From Bacteroidaceae bacterium (GTDB taxonomy: Bacteria > Bacteroidota > Bacteroidia > Bacteroidales > Bacteroidaceae), in the NCBI GenBank assembly GCA_017529865.1, contig JAFXNA010000027.1, positions 1 through 64,000 on the forward strand: DNA of 64,000 nucleotides. Direction: 5' to 3'. A program made the translations under genes and the position numbers. The notes beneath the pieces are model-generated. The model made no database searches. It was not told where the DNA came from and saw only the letters and a program-made list of their open reading frames with translations. Within the stretch, counting starts at the first letter, position 1, and each line of letters begins with the position of its first letter. Shown piece after piece: positions 63,890-64,000 of the stretch.

Positions 63890-63897
63890 CAAAGGTA
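63890..63897 (-). promoter_or_regulatory. -7 box for the oxidoreductase gene
   Basis: The minus strand reads TACCTTTG, 26 bp before the ATG. A GAACTAATGTTTCAT repeat copy lies at 63915-63930, and 63931-64000 is AT-rich with TTCATAA heptamers and no gene. Confidence 0.7.
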
Positions 63898-64000
63898 CGA
63901 AATAATTGCCTAACGGCGAACTAATGTTTCATATTTTTTAATTCATAATTCATAATTTCTTTAAAATTTCATTTTTACATTTTATAATTCTTACATTTTT

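Overview
The window comes from a member of the Bacteroidales, most likely Prevotella or a close relative. About fifteen genes are preceded by the Bacteroidetes sigma-factor -7 box TAnnTTTG, good Shine-Dalgarno sequences are rare, glutamine synthetase is type III, and outer-membrane and surface proteins abound (TonB-dependent receptors, CotH, DUF4465, gliding-motility C-terminal domain, DUF4421). No rRNA, tRNA, CRISPR array, intact transposase or phage module was seen.

Layout. 1-2760 is a decayed accessory patch: an edge-truncated AAA/DUF4143 ATPase, a pseudogene with two nonsense codons, a RhuM-like remnant and two direct-repeat arrays with a 32-bp period. 2790-6847 holds an acidic protein, Hsp20 and a CotH surface protein. 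6963-14378 is a cobalamin-riboswitch-controlled uptake operon: BtuB-like receptor, BtuG-like propeller protein, DUF4465 protein and BtuF-like lipoprotein. 14447-27197 carries housekeeping genes (glnN, dapA, ligA, ispE, uvrA) and a large outer-membrane barrel. 27221-38792 runs from a T9SS-type surface protein through TPR protein, ribH, tamB, nadE, a nuclease lipoprotein and umuDC. 38835-42680 is gyrA with a TPR gene. 43185-46860 has an SGNH hydrolase and two small lipoproteins. 46923-51444 is a five-gene operon: dolichol-P-mannose synthase-like, dihydroorotase, stand-alone MetH activation domain, metallophosphoesterase, PlsC. mfd follows. 55470-57985 is a cassette bounded by nearly identical inverted repeats and containing an unknown repeat-domain protein plus a 31-aa 'smalltalk' protein. 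58032-61453 is a membrane protein/XRE regulator/outer-membrane barrel operon, followed by a DUF4421 protein and a Gfo/Idh oxidoreductase.

How the genes connect. Vitamin B12 links two places: the riboswitch operon imports it, and the lone MetH reactivation domain implies a split B12-dependent methionine synthase elsewhere. DNA repair is well represented (ligA, uvrA, mfd, umuDC). Several exported proteins end in a similar short tail, consistent with shared C-terminal sorting.

The most unusual content is repetitive. At least six families of short dispersed elements occur: heptamer tandem repeats, GC-rich palindromes, a ~75-bp element with co-varying stems, a GAACTAAAGTTTCAT element, 22-bp triple repeats, and CGAAGY-rich stem-loops. 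The first two have entered coding sequence in frame (btuF, mfd, nadE, the CotH gene, two signal peptides) and the variable part of the B12 riboswitch. All family names come from recognition of the sequence; no database search was possible.
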